From: Streptomyces blattellae
Lineage (GTDB): Bacteria; Actinomycetota; Actinomycetes; Streptomycetales; Streptomycetaceae
DNA: 64,000 nt
Direction: 5' to 3'
Assembly: GCF_009709555.1 (NCBI RefSeq)
Contig: NZ_WJBG01000149.1
Location: 1 to 64,000 of the forward strand
Under the pieces are notes generated by a model, which was not told where the DNA came from, did no database searches, and saw only the letters and a program-made list of their open reading frames with translations. Both the position numbers and the translations under genes were made by a program. Below are positions 55,004-63,772 of the stretch, piece by piece; position 1 is the first letter of the stretch, and every line of letters begins with the position of its first letter.

Positions 55004-55765
55004 ATGTCCACCACTGAGCAGCGGGTCGCCGTGGTCACCGGCGGAGCACGCGGCATCGGCGCCGCCACCGCCGTACGACTGGCCGCCGAGGGCCGCGCGG
55101 TCGCCGTGATCGACCTCGACGAGTCCGCCTGCAAGGACACCGTGGAGCAGATCACCGCGGCCGGCGGCAAGGCGATCGCGGTCGGCTGCGACGTCGCGGA
55201 CGAGGCGCAGGTCGAGGCGGCCGTCGCGCGGATCGCCGACGAGCTCGGCGCACCGACGATCCTCGTCAACAACGCGGGCGTGCTCCGCGACAATCTGCTG
55301 TTCAAGATGAGCGTCTCCGACTGGGACACGGTCCTGAACGTGCATCTGCGCGGTGCCTTCCTGATGTCGAAGGCCTGCCAGAAGTACATGGTGGACGCCA
55401 AGTTCGGGCGGATCGTCAACCTCTCCTCGTCCTCCGCGCTCGGCAACCGCGGCCAGGTCAACTACTCCGCCGCCAAGGCCGGCATGCAGGGCTTCACCAA
55501 GACCCTCGCCATCGAACTGGGCAAGTTCGGCGTCACCGCCAACGCGGTCGCCCCCGGCTTCATCGCCACCGAGATGACCAAGGCCACCGCCGAACGCGTC
55601 GGCATGGGCTTCGACGACTTCAAGGCCGCTGCCGCCACCCAGATCCCCGTGCAGCGGGTCGGTGAGCCGGACGACATCGCGAACGCGATCGCCTTCTTCA
55701 CCGGCGAGGACGCCGGATTCGTCTCCGGCCAGGTGCTGTACGTCGCCGGCGGACCGCTCGACTAG
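55004..55765 (+). CDS. fabG: SDR oxidoreductase, FabG-like (3-oxoacyl-ACP reductase)
   Basis: This 253-residue short-chain dehydrogenase has the cofactor motif VVTGGARGIGAATA (about 10-23), NNAG (residues 88-91) and the catalytic S-Y-x3-K (NLSSSSALG and YSAAKAG). The C-terminal half matches FabG-type reductases, which reduce 3-oxoacyl thioesters. Streptomyces has several such genes, so this need not be the essential fatty-acid enzyme. GAGGAG lies before the ATG. It forms an operon with the next SDR gene, 11 bases away. Confidence 0.85.
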   Translation: MSTTEQRVAVVTGGARGIGAATAVRLAAEGRAVAVIDLDESACKDTVEQITAAGGKAIAVGCDVADEAQVEAAVARIADELGAPTILVNNAGVLRDNLLFKMSVSDWDTVLNVHLRGAFLMSKACQKYMVDAKFGRIVNLSSSSALGNRGQVNYSAAKAGMQGFTKTLAIELGKFGVTANAVAPGFIATEMTKATAERVGMGFDDFKAAAATQIPVQRVGEPDDIANAIAFFTGEDAGFVSGQVLYVAGGPLD

Positions 55766-55776
55766 GGATCAGGGAC

Positions 55777-56541
55777 ATGACTTCGCAGCTCCCGGAGCTT
55801 TCGGGCAAGGTCGCGCTCGTCACGGGCGCCAGCCGCGGTATCGGCTACGGCGTCGCCGAGGCGCTCGTCGCGCGCGGTGACCGCGTGTGCATCACCGGCC
55901 GCAACGAGGACGCCCTCAAGGAGGCCGTCGAAGCGCTCGGCGCCGACCGGGTCATCGGCGTCGCCGGCAAGGCGCACGACGAGGCCCACCAGGCCGTCGC
56001 GGTCGAGCGCACCATGGAGGCCTTCGGCCGGGTCGACTTCCTGGTCAACAACGCCGGTACGAACCCGGTGTTCGGCCCGATCGCCGACCTCGACCTGAAC
56101 GTGGCGCGCAAGGTGTACGAGACCAATGTGATCTCGGCGCTCGGCTTCGCGCAGAAGACCTGGTACGCCTGGCAGAAGGACAACGGCGGCGCGATCGTCA
56201 ACATCTCCTCCGTCGCGGGCATCGCGCCCTCGCCCTTCATCGCCGCCTACGGCGTGAGCAAGGCCGCGCTGATCAACCTGACCGCGCAGCTCGCCCATGA
56301 GTTCGCGCCCAAGGTGCGGGTCAACGCGATCGCCCCGGCCGTCGTGAAGACCAAGTTCGCGAGGGCCCTGTACGAAGGCCGCGAGGAGGAGGCCGCCGCG
56401 GCCTATCCGCTCGGCCGGCTCGGTGTGCCCTCCGACATCGGGGGCGCCGCCGCGTTCCTCACCTCGGCCCAGTCCGACTGGATCACCGGCCAGACCCTCG
56501 TCGTCGACGGCGGCATCTTCCTGAACGCCGGCGTCAGCTGA
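55777..56541 (+). CDS. SDR family oxidoreductase
   Basis: This 254-residue short-chain dehydrogenase has VTGASRGIGYGVAEA (about 15-29), NNAG at about residue 92 and the catalytic ISSVAG and YGVSKAALI. It probably reduces or oxidises a carbonyl substrate using NAD(P)H. It is cotranscribed with the FabG-like gene and followed by a strong terminator, so the operon has just two genes. Confidence 0.88.
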   Translation: MTSQLPELSGKVALVTGASRGIGYGVAEALVARGDRVCITGRNEDALKEAVEALGADRVIGVAGKAHDEAHQAVAVERTMEAFGRVDFLVNNAGTNPVFGPIADLDLNVARKVYETNVISALGFAQKTWYAWQKDNGGAIVNISSVAGIAPSPFIAAYGVSKAALINLTAQLAHEFAPKVRVNAIAPAVVKTKFARALYEGREEEAAAAYPLGRLGVPSDIGGAAAFLTSAQSDWITGQTLVVDGGIFLNAGVS

Positions 56542-56554
56542 CTCGACCCGGCGG

Positions 56555-56593
56555 CGACACGGGCGCCCGTGGTCCGAAACGGCGCCCGTGTCG
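56555..56593 (+). terminator. terminator of the SDR operon
   Basis: CGACACGGGCGCC (56555-56567) and GGCGCCCGTGTCG (56581-56593) form a perfect 13-bp stem, 14 bases after the stop. Confidence 0.83.
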
Positions 56594-56733
56594 ACGTACA
56601 TGGGGCTCATGAGGCGATGACAACGTCGTCATGGGCGTATTGATCAAGAGGTGGGCCGCAGAAACGGTTCCGCCGCCGTGCGGCTGCGATATGGTCTGCC
56701 GACCCTTGGTACGGCAGATCGAGGAGCATGCGC

Positions 56734-58317
56734 GTGTTCAACCGGAACCGAGGCCTGCGGCAGATGGCGGCCATCGCATCCATATCGTCCCTGGTGGCCG
56801 GGTGCGGCGTACTGTCGTCGGACGCCTCAGGCGAGGAGGGGACGATCGCCGTGGGGACGACCAGCGCCCCCAGCACCCTTGACCCCGCCGCGTCCTGGGA
56901 CGGCTCCTGGGAATTGTTCCGCAACATTTACCAGACGTTGCTCAGCTACCCCTCCGGCGCTTCCGTCCCGGAGCCGGACGCGGCCGAGAGCTGTGCCTTC
57001 ACCGACGCGACGAACACGGCGTACCGCTGCGAGCTGCGTGAGGACCTGAAGTTCTCCGACGGCAGCGTGCTCGACGCACAGGCCGTGAAGCACTCGATCG
57101 ACCGGATCAGGAAGATCGGCGTCAACGGCGGTCCCGCCGGTCTGCTCGGCAGCCTCGACCGGGTCCAGGCGCGAGGCGACCGTGAGGTCGTCTTCCACCT
57201 CAACCAGCCGGACGCCACCTTCCCGTTCGTGCTCGCCACGCCCGCCATGTCGATCGTCGACCCCGACGCATACCCGGCAGACGCCCTGCGCGAGGACGGT
57301 GGAGTCGTCGGGTCGGGGCCGTACACCCTGGAGTCCTACGACGACGGCAAGCAGGCCGAGCTGGTCAAGAACGAGTCGTACGACGGGATCGCGGAGCGCA
57401 GAAACGATGCGGTGACCATCCGTTATTTCCAGGACTCGACCACCATGACCACCGCACTCCAGGACAAGGAGCTGGACGTCGCATTCCGCGGTCTCGCCGC
57501 CGACGACATCGTCGACCTCCAGGACCAGGACTCCGAGGGCGAGCTCCAGCTCGTCGAGGGCTCCGGCACCGAGATCAGTTACCTGGTGTTCAACCCGAAG
57601 GACCCCTGGGCCGCGAAGCCCGCCGTGCGCAAGGCGGTCGCCCAGGTCGTCGACCGCGCGGCGATCGCGCACAACGTCTACAAGGACACCGTCGAGCCGC
57701 TGTACTCCATGGTCCCGAAGGGCGTGACCGGCCACACCACCGGCTTCTTCGACGACTTCGGCAACCCCAGCACCGCCAAGGCCCGCAAGATTCTCACCGA
57801 CGCGGGCATCACCGAGACCGTCCCGCTCACGTTCTGGTACACCAGCGACCGCTACGGCTCCGCCACCAAGGCGGAGTTCGAGGAGCTCAAGCGCCAGCTG
57901 GAGGAGTCCGGCCTCTTCAAGATCACCCTCAAGAGCCGCCCCTGGAACACCTATGTGACGGGCTACCAGAACGGCGAGTACCCGGTGTTCGGGCGCGGCT
58001 GGTTCCCTGACTTCCCGGACGCCGACAACTTCATCGCCCCGTTCGTCGGCGAGCAGAACGCGCTCGGTACGCCCTACGAGGTGCCCGAGATCACCGATGA
58101 CCTGCTGCCCCGCTCCCGTGGGGAGAGCGACCGTGCCAACGTGGTGCGGGACTTCGAGGAGGCCCAGCAGATCCTGGTCGACGACGCACGGCTGATCCCG
58201 CTGTGGCAGGGCCGGCAGTACGTGGCCGCGAGCGAGGACATCTCGGGTGCGGCCCAGGCCCTCGACCCGTCGACGATCATGATGATGTGGGAGCTGTCCC
58301 GGAAGACCAGCTGGTAG
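56734..58317 (+). CDS. family-5 ABC binding lipoprotein (oligopeptide type)
   Basis: This 527-residue lipoprotein has a basic start, a short hydrophobic core and lipobox LVAGC (about residues 20-24). The SBP_bac_5 domain is marked by TSAPSTLDPAASWDGSWELF, the family word DGSVLDAQAVKHSIDRI and the closing RGWFPDFPDADNF. Such proteins bind peptides, nickel or glycosides. No permease or ATPase gene is adjacent, so it is an orphan subunit. GTG 56734 is chosen because GAGGAG is seven bases upstream; ATG 56728 would lie only one base away from it. Confidence 0.88.
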   Translation: MFNRNRGLRQMAAIASISSLVAGCGVLSSDASGEEGTIAVGTTSAPSTLDPAASWDGSWELFRNIYQTLLSYPSGASVPEPDAAESCAFTDATNTAYRCELREDLKFSDGSVLDAQAVKHSIDRIRKIGVNGGPAGLLGSLDRVQARGDREVVFHLNQPDATFPFVLATPAMSIVDPDAYPADALREDGGVVGSGPYTLESYDDGKQAELVKNESYDGIAERRNDAVTIRYFQDSTTMTTALQDKELDVAFRGLAADDIVDLQDQDSEGELQLVEGSGTEISYLVFNPKDPWAAKPAVRKAVAQVVDRAAIAHNVYKDTVEPLYSMVPKGVTGHTTGFFDDFGNPSTAKARKILTDAGITETVPLTFWYTSDRYGSATKAEFEELKRQLEESGLFKITLKSRPWNTYVTGYQNGEYPVFGRGWFPDFPDADNFIAPFVGEQNALGTPYEVPEITDDLLPRSRGESDRANVVRDFEEAQQILVDDARLIPLWQGRQYVAASEDISGAAQALDPSTIMMMWELSRKTSW

Positions 58318-58335
58318 TGCGGGAGGCGGCGCCGA

Positions 58336-58358
58336 TTGTCAGTGGTCGCCGGTAGGTT
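58336..58358 (+). promoter_or_regulatory. RecA-NDp DNA-damage promoter of ung
   Basis: TTGTCAGTG (58336-58344), exactly eight bases, TAGGTT (58353-58358) matches the consensus TTGTCRGTG-N8-TAnnnT completely. Transcription would start about 58365, giving a 34-base leader that contains AAGGAAG before the GTG start. Confidence 0.85.
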
Positions 58359-58398
58359 CTGGGACATCGAAGCGACCGCACATCGTAAGGAAGTCGAC

Positions 58399-59082
58399 GT
58401 GACCGACATCTCCATGCTGCCCGAGTCCTGGCGCGGGGTTCTGGGCGACGAACTGCAGCAGCCCTACTTCAAGGAGCTGACGGAGTTCGTCGAGGAGGAG
58501 CGGGCGAAGGGTCCCGTCTACCCTCCGCGCGAGGAGGTCTTCGCCGCGCTGGCGGCGACGCCGTACGACAAGGTGAAGGTCCTGATCCTCGGCCAGGACC
58601 CGTACCACGGCGAGGGCCAGGGGCACGGCCTGTGCTTCTCGGTCCGCCCCGGGGTGAAGACCCCGCCCTCCCTCCGCAACATCTACAAGGAGATGCAGGC
58701 CGAGCTGGGCACGCCCGTCCCGGACAACGGCTATCTCATGCCCTGGGCAGAGCAGGGCGTCCTCCTGCTCAACGCGGTGCTCACGGTCCGCGCCGGCGAG
58801 GCCAACTCGCACAAGGGCAAGGGCTGGGAGAAGTTCACCGACGCGGTGATCCGGGCCGTGGCCGGCCGCCCGGACCCGGCGGTCTTCGTCCTGTGGGGGA
58901 ACTACGCGCAGAAGAAGCTCCCGCTGATCGACGAGCAGCGCCATGCGGTGGTGAAGGGCGCGCACCCCTCCCCGCTGTCGGCGAAGAAGTTCTTCGGCTC
59001 CCGCCCCTTCACGCAGATCGATGAGGCCGTCGCCCGGCAGGGCCACGAGCCGATCGACTGGCGCCTCCCGAACCTCGGCTGA
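58399..59082 (+). CDS. ung: uracil-DNA glycosylase, family 1
   Basis: This 227-residue enzyme removes uracil from DNA. It contains the water-activating loop GQDPYHGEGQGHGLCFS (about 64-80), the uracil-binding LLLNAVLTVRAGEANSH, and the DNA-intercalation loop HPSPLS. Length is normal. The GTG at 58399 follows AAGGAAG. A RecA-NDp promoter upstream predicts damage induction. Confidence 0.96.
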   Translation: MTDISMLPESWRGVLGDELQQPYFKELTEFVEEERAKGPVYPPREEVFAALAATPYDKVKVLILGQDPYHGEGQGHGLCFSVRPGVKTPPSLRNIYKEMQAELGTPVPDNGYLMPWAEQGVLLLNAVLTVRAGEANSHKGKGWEKFTDAVIRAVAGRPDPAVFVLWGNYAQKKLPLIDEQRHAVVKGAHPSPLSAKKFFGSRPFTQIDEAVARQGHEPIDWRLPNLG

Positions 59083-59089
59083 CCTGGAA

Positions 59090-59125
59090 GGGGCCGACTC
59101 CTGGGCCGACTCCCGGGTCGGCCCC
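59090..59125 (+). terminator. terminator after ung
   Basis: GGGGCCGA (59090-59097) and TCGGCCCC (59118-59125) form an 8-bp GC stem just after the ung stop, separating ung from the next promoter. Confidence 0.7.
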
Positions 59126-59137
59126 GCCTCGCCGGGA

Positions 59138-59160
59138 TTGTCAGTGGCTGCGGTTAGCGT
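59138..59160 (+). promoter_or_regulatory. RecA-NDp DNA-damage promoter of an unnamed gene
   Basis: TTGTCAGTG (59138-59146), eight bases, TAGCGT (59155-59160) is a complete match to the consensus. The -10 ends nine bases before the GTG at 59170, so the transcript may be leaderless. Confidence 0.85.
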
Positions 59161-59169
59161 CGTCAGCGA

Positions 59170-59673
59170 GTGACATCGGTGACGGGCTGGGAGGGTGCGG
59201 TGGCGGAGCGACAGGAGCAGGCGGCGCCGGATGCGGTCATGACCCGGATCGGCCAGGTCGTCATGCTGCACCACGCGGGCGACCGCGAGGAGGCCCGGCA
59301 CCGCTTCCTGGACCTGTGGGCGGAGATCGGCGAGAGCGGGGATCCGCTGCACCGCTGCACTCTGGCGCACTACATGGCCGACACCCAGGATGATCCCGTG
59401 GACGAACTGGCCTGGGACCTGCGGGCGTTGACCGCGGCGGAAGAACTCACAAACGAGCGGCTCGCCGAGCACGAGGGGGCTCTGGCGGCGCGGGCGCTGT
59501 ATCCCTCCCTGCATCTCAATCTCGCCGCCGACTATGTGAAGCTGGGCCGCGCAGAGGCCGCGCGTGCGCATGTCCGGCGGGCGCGAGGTGCGGTGGACGC
59601 CCTGGGGGACGATCCCTACGGGGACGGGGTGCGGGCCGCCATCAGCCGGCTGGAACTGCGGTTGGGGACGTAG
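59170..59673 (+). CDS. small helical protein with a DNA-damage promoter
   Basis: This 167-residue soluble protein is all-helical and TPR-like: VMTRIGQVVMLHHAGDREEA and LYPSLHLNLAADYVKLGRAE resemble paired helices. I do not recognise a named family. A perfect RecA-NDp promoter directly before it predicts induction by DNA damage together with ung and dinB. GTG 59170 suits a leaderless mRNA; GTG 59200, five bases after GGGAGGG, would remove ten residues. Confidence 0.8.
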   Translation: MTSVTGWEGAVAERQEQAAPDAVMTRIGQVVMLHHAGDREEARHRFLDLWAEIGESGDPLHRCTLAHYMADTQDDPVDELAWDLRALTAAEELTNERLAEHEGALAARALYPSLHLNLAADYVKLGRAEAARAHVRRARGAVDALGDDPYGDGVRAAISRLELRLGT

Positions 59674-59706
59674 GGAGCGGTCCGGCGCGACCACCACCCG
59701 GCATCC

Positions 59707-60177
59707 TCAACGCCCGTACGTCTGCTCGCAGATCCTCGACTGCGGGCTGTCCTGCGGCCACCCGCCGTACTGTCTGCCGAGGTCACAGACATCGCCGAGG
59801 TCCATGGGAGCCGTCTGGGGCACCTCGGCGCGCGGACGCTGCGGTGCCTGGGGGGTCCGCGGTGCCGGACGCGGCTGTCTCGGGCGTGACGGCGCCGGTT
59901 TCCCGGTGGCCGGCATCGGCCGGGCGGGCCGCCGCGCCGATGCCGTCGCCGACGGCTCACGCGGCGGTGTCCGGGGCCGCCCGATCCGCTCCAGCGCCTC
60001 CCGCGCCGGCGCCTGCACGACCTGCGGCTCCGCACTTGCGTCCGGCCGGGACGGAACGGTCCGGGACGGCGGTGCGGAGGGCGCCGACGCGGGCGGCAGC
60101 TGGACCGTCACACAGCCGGAGAGGGCCGAGACGGCCATGGTGACCAGGAGCGTTGCGGTGGTCGACGTTCGATGCAC
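59707..60177 (-). CDS. proline-rich lipoprotein
   Basis: This 156-residue protein has a signal peptide with lipobox LSGC (about residue 21), then a long Pro/Ala/Arg-rich linker and a conserved-looking C-terminus (VCDLGRQYGGWPQDSPQSRI, with two cysteines). It is probably a surface-anchored lipoprotein. The function is unknown. The GTG start is chosen to place the signal peptide at the N-terminus. Confidence 0.75.
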   Translation of the reverse strand: MHRTSTTATLLVTMAVSALSGCVTVQLPPASAPSAPPSRTVPSRPDASAEPQVVQAPAREALERIGRPRTPPREPSATASARRPARPMPATGKPAPSRPRQPRPAPRTPQAPQRPRAEVPQTAPMDLGDVCDLGRQYGGWPQDSPQSRICEQTYGR

Positions 60178-60274
60178 ACGCGCAACTCTGCTGCGTCGGC
60201 TGCCTTCTGGGGCGCCGGTCGGCCCAGGATGCCCCGCATGGGTGATCGACGCCCGGTACGGACGCGCGTCGGCG

Positions 60275-60787
60275 TCAGTCGCCGGTGCTGCCGTCGATCC
60301 GCTCACGGATCAGGTCGGCGTGGCCGTTGTGGCGGGCGTATTCCTCGATCATGTGGGTGTAGAGCCAGCGCAGGTTGAATCGCTTGCCGGTACGCCGGTG
60401 CTTGCCCTCGCTGAGGTCGTCCAGGCCGAAGCGGGCCGCGTTGCGCCGGGCGACCTCGATCTCGGCCTGCCATGTGGCGCGGGCCTCGTCCCAGGTGTCC
60501 GCCTCGGTGAGGCGGAACTCGCCGTCCGGATCCGCGTCGCTGTAGTAGAGGGGCCCCGCGTCTTCGTCCGTGAGCACCCTGCGGAACCAGCTCCGCTCCA
60601 CCTCCGCCATGTGGCGCACCAGCCCCATCAGGGAGAGCGAGGACGGCTCCACGGAGGAGCTTCTGAGCTGGGCGTCGGTCAGACCCTCGCATTTCAGCAC
60701 GAGCGTCTGGCGGTGATACTCCAGCCAGCCCTCCAGCATCGTGCGTTCGTCGGCGGTGTTCCCGGGAAGTCGGCGCTCGATGGTCAT
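60275..60787 (-). CDS. DinB-superfamily (DUF664) protein
   Basis: This 170-residue protein is a DinB/YfiT-like four-helix bundle, unrelated to the polymerase dinB. Landmarks are LMGLVRHMAEVERSWFRRVL with the first metal histidine and WLYTHMIEEYARHNGHADL with the other two. Actinobacterial members include mycothiol- and bacillithiol-dependent transferases, so a thiol-transferase role is possible. ATG 60787 is chosen. Confidence 0.88.
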   Translation of the reverse strand: MTIERRLPGNTADERTMLEGWLEYHRQTLVLKCEGLTDAQLRSSSVEPSSLSLMGLVRHMAEVERSWFRRVLTDEDAGPLYYSDADPDGEFRLTEADTWDEARATWQAEIEVARRNAARFGLDDLSEGKHRRTGKRFNLRWLYTHMIEEYARHNGHADLIRERIDGSTGD

Positions 60788-60963
60788 GCCAGCATCTTGA
60801 CCCAACTTCTCGGGTCCTACCAGGAATTAAGGATGCCCCGGGCAGCAGGCGGGACCGGCGCTGTTTCTGCCGGGCTGCGACGGGATCGCCGGCCGGCGGC
60901 CACCGCGGCCACCGTATGCTTCCGAGGAGACCCAGGCAGGCAACCGTCAGAGGAGCGCACCCC

Positions 60964-61869
60964 GTGAAGGTCGGCTGCATCGGACTCGGTGATATCGCGC
61001 AGAAGGCGTACCTTCCGGTGCTGGGCACGCAGCCGGACGTCGAACTGCACCTTCAGACCCGTACGCCCGCGACGCTCGACCGTGTCGCCGACACGTTGCA
61101 CCTTCCCGGCACCCGGCGCCACCGGGACCTCGACGCGCTCCTCGCCGAGGATCTCGACGCCGCGTTCGTGCACGCGCCCACCGTCGCGCACCCCGAGATC
61201 GTCGCCCGGCTGCTGGAGGCGGGCGTACCGACGTACGTCGACAAACCGTTGGCGTACCAGCTCGCCGACTCCGAGCGGCTGGTGGCGCTCGCGGAGCAGC
61301 GCGGCGTTTCGCTGGCCGTCGGGTTCAACCGGCGGTACGCGCCCGGGTATGTGCAGTGTGCCGATCACCCGCGCGAGCTGATCCTGATGCAGAAAAACCG
61401 GGTCGGGCTGCCGGAGGAGCCGCGCACGATGGTCCTCGACGACTTCATCCATGTCGTGGACACGCTGCGCTTCCTGGTGCCCGGTCCGGTCGACGACGTG
61501 ACCGTGCGCGCCCGCGCCGAGGGGGGTCTGCTGCACCACGTCGTGCTCCAGCTCTCCGGGGACGGCTTCACCGCGCTCGGTGTGATGAACAGGCTCAGCG
61601 GCTCGGCGGAGGAGATCCTGGAGGTGTCGGGGCAGGACACCAAGCGTCAGGTGGTCAACCTCGCCGAGGTGATCGACCACAAGGGGCAGCCGACGGTGCG
61701 GCGACGCGGCGACTGGGTGCCGGTGGCCCGGCAGCGCGGCATCGAGCAGGCCGCGGGTGCCTTCCTCGACGCGGTGCGCGCGGGCAAGGTGCTCAGTGCC
61801 CGTGACGCGCTGGCCACCCACGAGCTGTGCGAACGGGTCGTACGGGCGGTCGAGGAGCGTGCCGCCTGA
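60964..61869 (+). CDS. Gfo/Idh/MocA-family oxidoreductase
   Basis: This 301-residue protein has an N-terminal Rossmann domain (VGCIGLGDIAQKAYLP) with the family motif VDKPLAY (catalytic-type lysine near residue 96), and a C-terminal alpha/beta domain. It probably oxidises or reduces a sugar or inositol derivative with NAD(P). The GTG start has GAGGAG about ten bases upstream. It overlaps lnt on the opposite strand by 77 bases. Confidence 0.88.
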   Translation: MKVGCIGLGDIAQKAYLPVLGTQPDVELHLQTRTPATLDRVADTLHLPGTRRHRDLDALLAEDLDAAFVHAPTVAHPEIVARLLEAGVPTYVDKPLAYQLADSERLVALAEQRGVSLAVGFNRRYAPGYVQCADHPRELILMQKNRVGLPEEPRTMVLDDFIHVVDTLRFLVPGPVDDVTVRARAEGGLLHHVVLQLSGDGFTALGVMNRLSGSAEEILEVSGQDTKRQVVNLAEVIDHKGQPTVRRRGDWVPVARQRGIEQAAGAFLDAVRAGKVLSARDALATHELCERVVRAVEERAA

Positions 61870-63358
61870 ACCGCAGCGTCCGTACGCCCTCGACGGTGCA
61901 CCACGCGGCCATGATCAGTAGCGCGGCCTTCACTGTCCAGTCGCCGTAGCGGACGTACGGCGTGACGCCATGGGCCAGCGGCACGTCGTAGACCCGCGAG
62001 GCGCTCTCGCTCGTGCCGAGCCACGCACCCACGCGCTCTCCGTCGGGCCCGTAGACCGCGGAGACGCCGGTCAGCGTGGCGTGCACCATCGGGCGGCCGG
62101 TCTCGGCGGCCCGTAGCGCGGCGAGCGAGGCATGCTGCTCGGGGGCCCAGCTCTGCTGGAACGTCGAGGTCGCAGACTGGGCGATCAGTACGTCGGCGCC
62201 GTCGTCGGCGAGATGGCGGCTCATGTCGGGAAACGCGGACTCGAAGCACACCATCGGCCCGACCCGCAGCCCCTCGCCCACGTCCATGACGACCTGCTCG
62301 GTGCCGCGCCTGCGGTCCTCGCCCGCCGCCTCGCCGACGGAGGTCGCCCAGCCGAGGACCGAGCGGAACGGGACGTACTCGCCGAAGGGGACGAGCCGCA
62401 TCTTGTCGTAGCGGGCGCCGGTGTAACCGTTCGGGCCGACGAGCACCGAGCTCTTGTAGATGCCGGGCCGGTCGGAGCGCCGGGCGTCCACGTTGACGAG
62501 GATTTCCGCCGCGGTCTCACGGGACAGCGCGGCGATCCGCCGTTCGAGGTCGGGACGCTCGCCGAGGTCGTAGCCGACGCTGCTCTCGCCCCAGACGATC
62601 AGGTCGAGGTCCTGTCCGGCCAGCTCGCGGGTGAGCTGCTCCTCGCGCGTGAAGCGGTTGTCGGGGCCGGGGACGACGCCCGGCTGCACGACGGCGATCC
62701 GCATCCGGCCGTCCGTGTCGGGGCGCGGTGCCCACACCCACACCGCCGAGGTGGCGGCCGCGGTGGCGACGAGCCCGGCGACGGCGGGCATGCGGGACGC
62801 CCGTATCGCCACGAGCACGGTGACCGCGACGTTCACGGCGACCATCAGGAAGCTCAGCAGCCACACCCCGCCGACCGAGGCGAGCCGCAGCGCGGGTTCC
62901 ACCTGCCACTGGCTGGAGCCGAGCATGCCCCACGGCCCGCCCAGCCCCTGCCAGGACCGCACCAGCTCGATCATCAGCCAGCCGGCCGGCAGGACGGCCA
63001 GCGCGGCGGCGACGCGGGCCGCGGACGGCCTGCCGGTCAGGAAATGCCGTACCAGCCAGCCCCACGGGGCCCAGAGGGCGCCGAGCAGGGCCGCGATCAC
63101 GAAGGTGAAGACGTGCAGGTTCGGCAGCAGCCAGTGGTGCATCGCCAGCATGAACCCGAAGCCGCCGCTCCAGCCGTCGTACAGGGCCCGTCTCCTGGTC
63201 GGTGCGGAGCGGATCAGCGCGATCCAGGGGACCAGGGCGACGTAGGCGAACCACCACAGCGACGGCGCGGGGTACGCGAGCACGGGCAGGGCGCCGGCCA
63301 AGGCGGCGAGCGTGGAACGGCGCCACGGGGAGCTGAGCCACTGCCCGAACGACTTCAT
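61793..63358 (-). CDS. lnt: apolipoprotein N-acyltransferase
   Basis: This 521-residue enzyme has about six membrane helices followed by a nitrilase-type domain. The catalytic triad is visible: Glu in VWGESSVG, Lys in YDKMRLVPFGEY and Cys in MVCFESAFPD. It transfers an acyl chain to the N-terminus of lipoproteins. Streptomyces carries more than one lnt, so it need not be essential. Several predicted lipoproteins in this window could be substrates. Confidence 0.95.
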   Translation of the reverse strand: MKSFGQWLSSPWRRSTLAALAGALPVLAYPAPSLWWFAYVALVPWIALIRSAPTRRRALYDGWSGGFGFMLAMHHWLLPNLHVFTFVIAALLGALWAPWGWLVRHFLTGRPSAARVAAALAVLPAGWLMIELVRSWQGLGGPWGMLGSSQWQVEPALRLASVGGVWLLSFLMVAVNVAVTVLVAIRASRMPAVAGLVATAAATSAVWVWAPRPDTDGRMRIAVVQPGVVPGPDNRFTREEQLTRELAGQDLDLIVWGESSVGYDLGERPDLERRIAALSRETAAEILVNVDARRSDRPGIYKSSVLVGPNGYTGARYDKMRLVPFGEYVPFRSVLGWATSVGEAAGEDRRRGTEQVVMDVGEGLRVGPMVCFESAFPDMSRHLADDGADVLIAQSATSTFQQSWAPEQHASLAALRAAETGRPMVHATLTGVSAVYGPDGERVGAWLGTSESASRVYDVPLAHGVTPYVRYGDWTVKAALLIMAAWCTVEGVRTLRFRRHAPRPPVRPVRTARGWPARHGH

Positions 63359-63772
63359 ACGGCGCCTCCCAGAACGGTGTCCCTCCAGTGTGCGCGCCTG
63401 GATGATCGCGGGACAGACAGCCTAGTCCGACTTGATCACGCCGGGGCTGTCAGGGCGTCGGCTGTCCGCCAGTGACATCGGCCGGTCAGCCGAGGGCCGC
63501 CCTCCGGCGCCGGGGAGGCTGCAGGCCGGTCGGGGCGGCGGTCGGGGCGGTGCGGTCGGGGCTCGGCGGTTGGCGCGGTGCGGTTTGTGCGGCGGGTGCG
63601 GTGGGCGGTGCGGTCAGTGCGGCGGGTGCGGTGGGCGGTGCGGTCGGGGCGGTGCGGTCTGTGCGGCGGGTGCGGTGGGCGGTGCGGTCGGGGCGGTGCG
63701 GTCGGGGCGGTGCGGTCTGTGCGGCGGGTGCGGTGGGCGGCGTGGTCAGGCGGTGCGGTCAGGGCGGTGCGG
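63359..63772. repeat. GGTGCGGT-type minisatellite spacer
   Basis: From about 63525 to 63772 the sequence is a degenerate array of GGTGCGGTCGGGG, GTGCGGCGGGTGCGGTGGGC and similar units. An apparent Cys- and Gly-rich frame on the plus strand is a product of the repeat and not a gene. Upstream of 63525 is the lnt promoter region. Confidence 0.82.

Noticed and set aside
60275..60787. DNA-repair function for the DinB-superfamily protein
   Set aside because: It is the four-helix-bundle DinB/YfiT family, unrelated to polymerase IV, and has no RecA-NDp motif.
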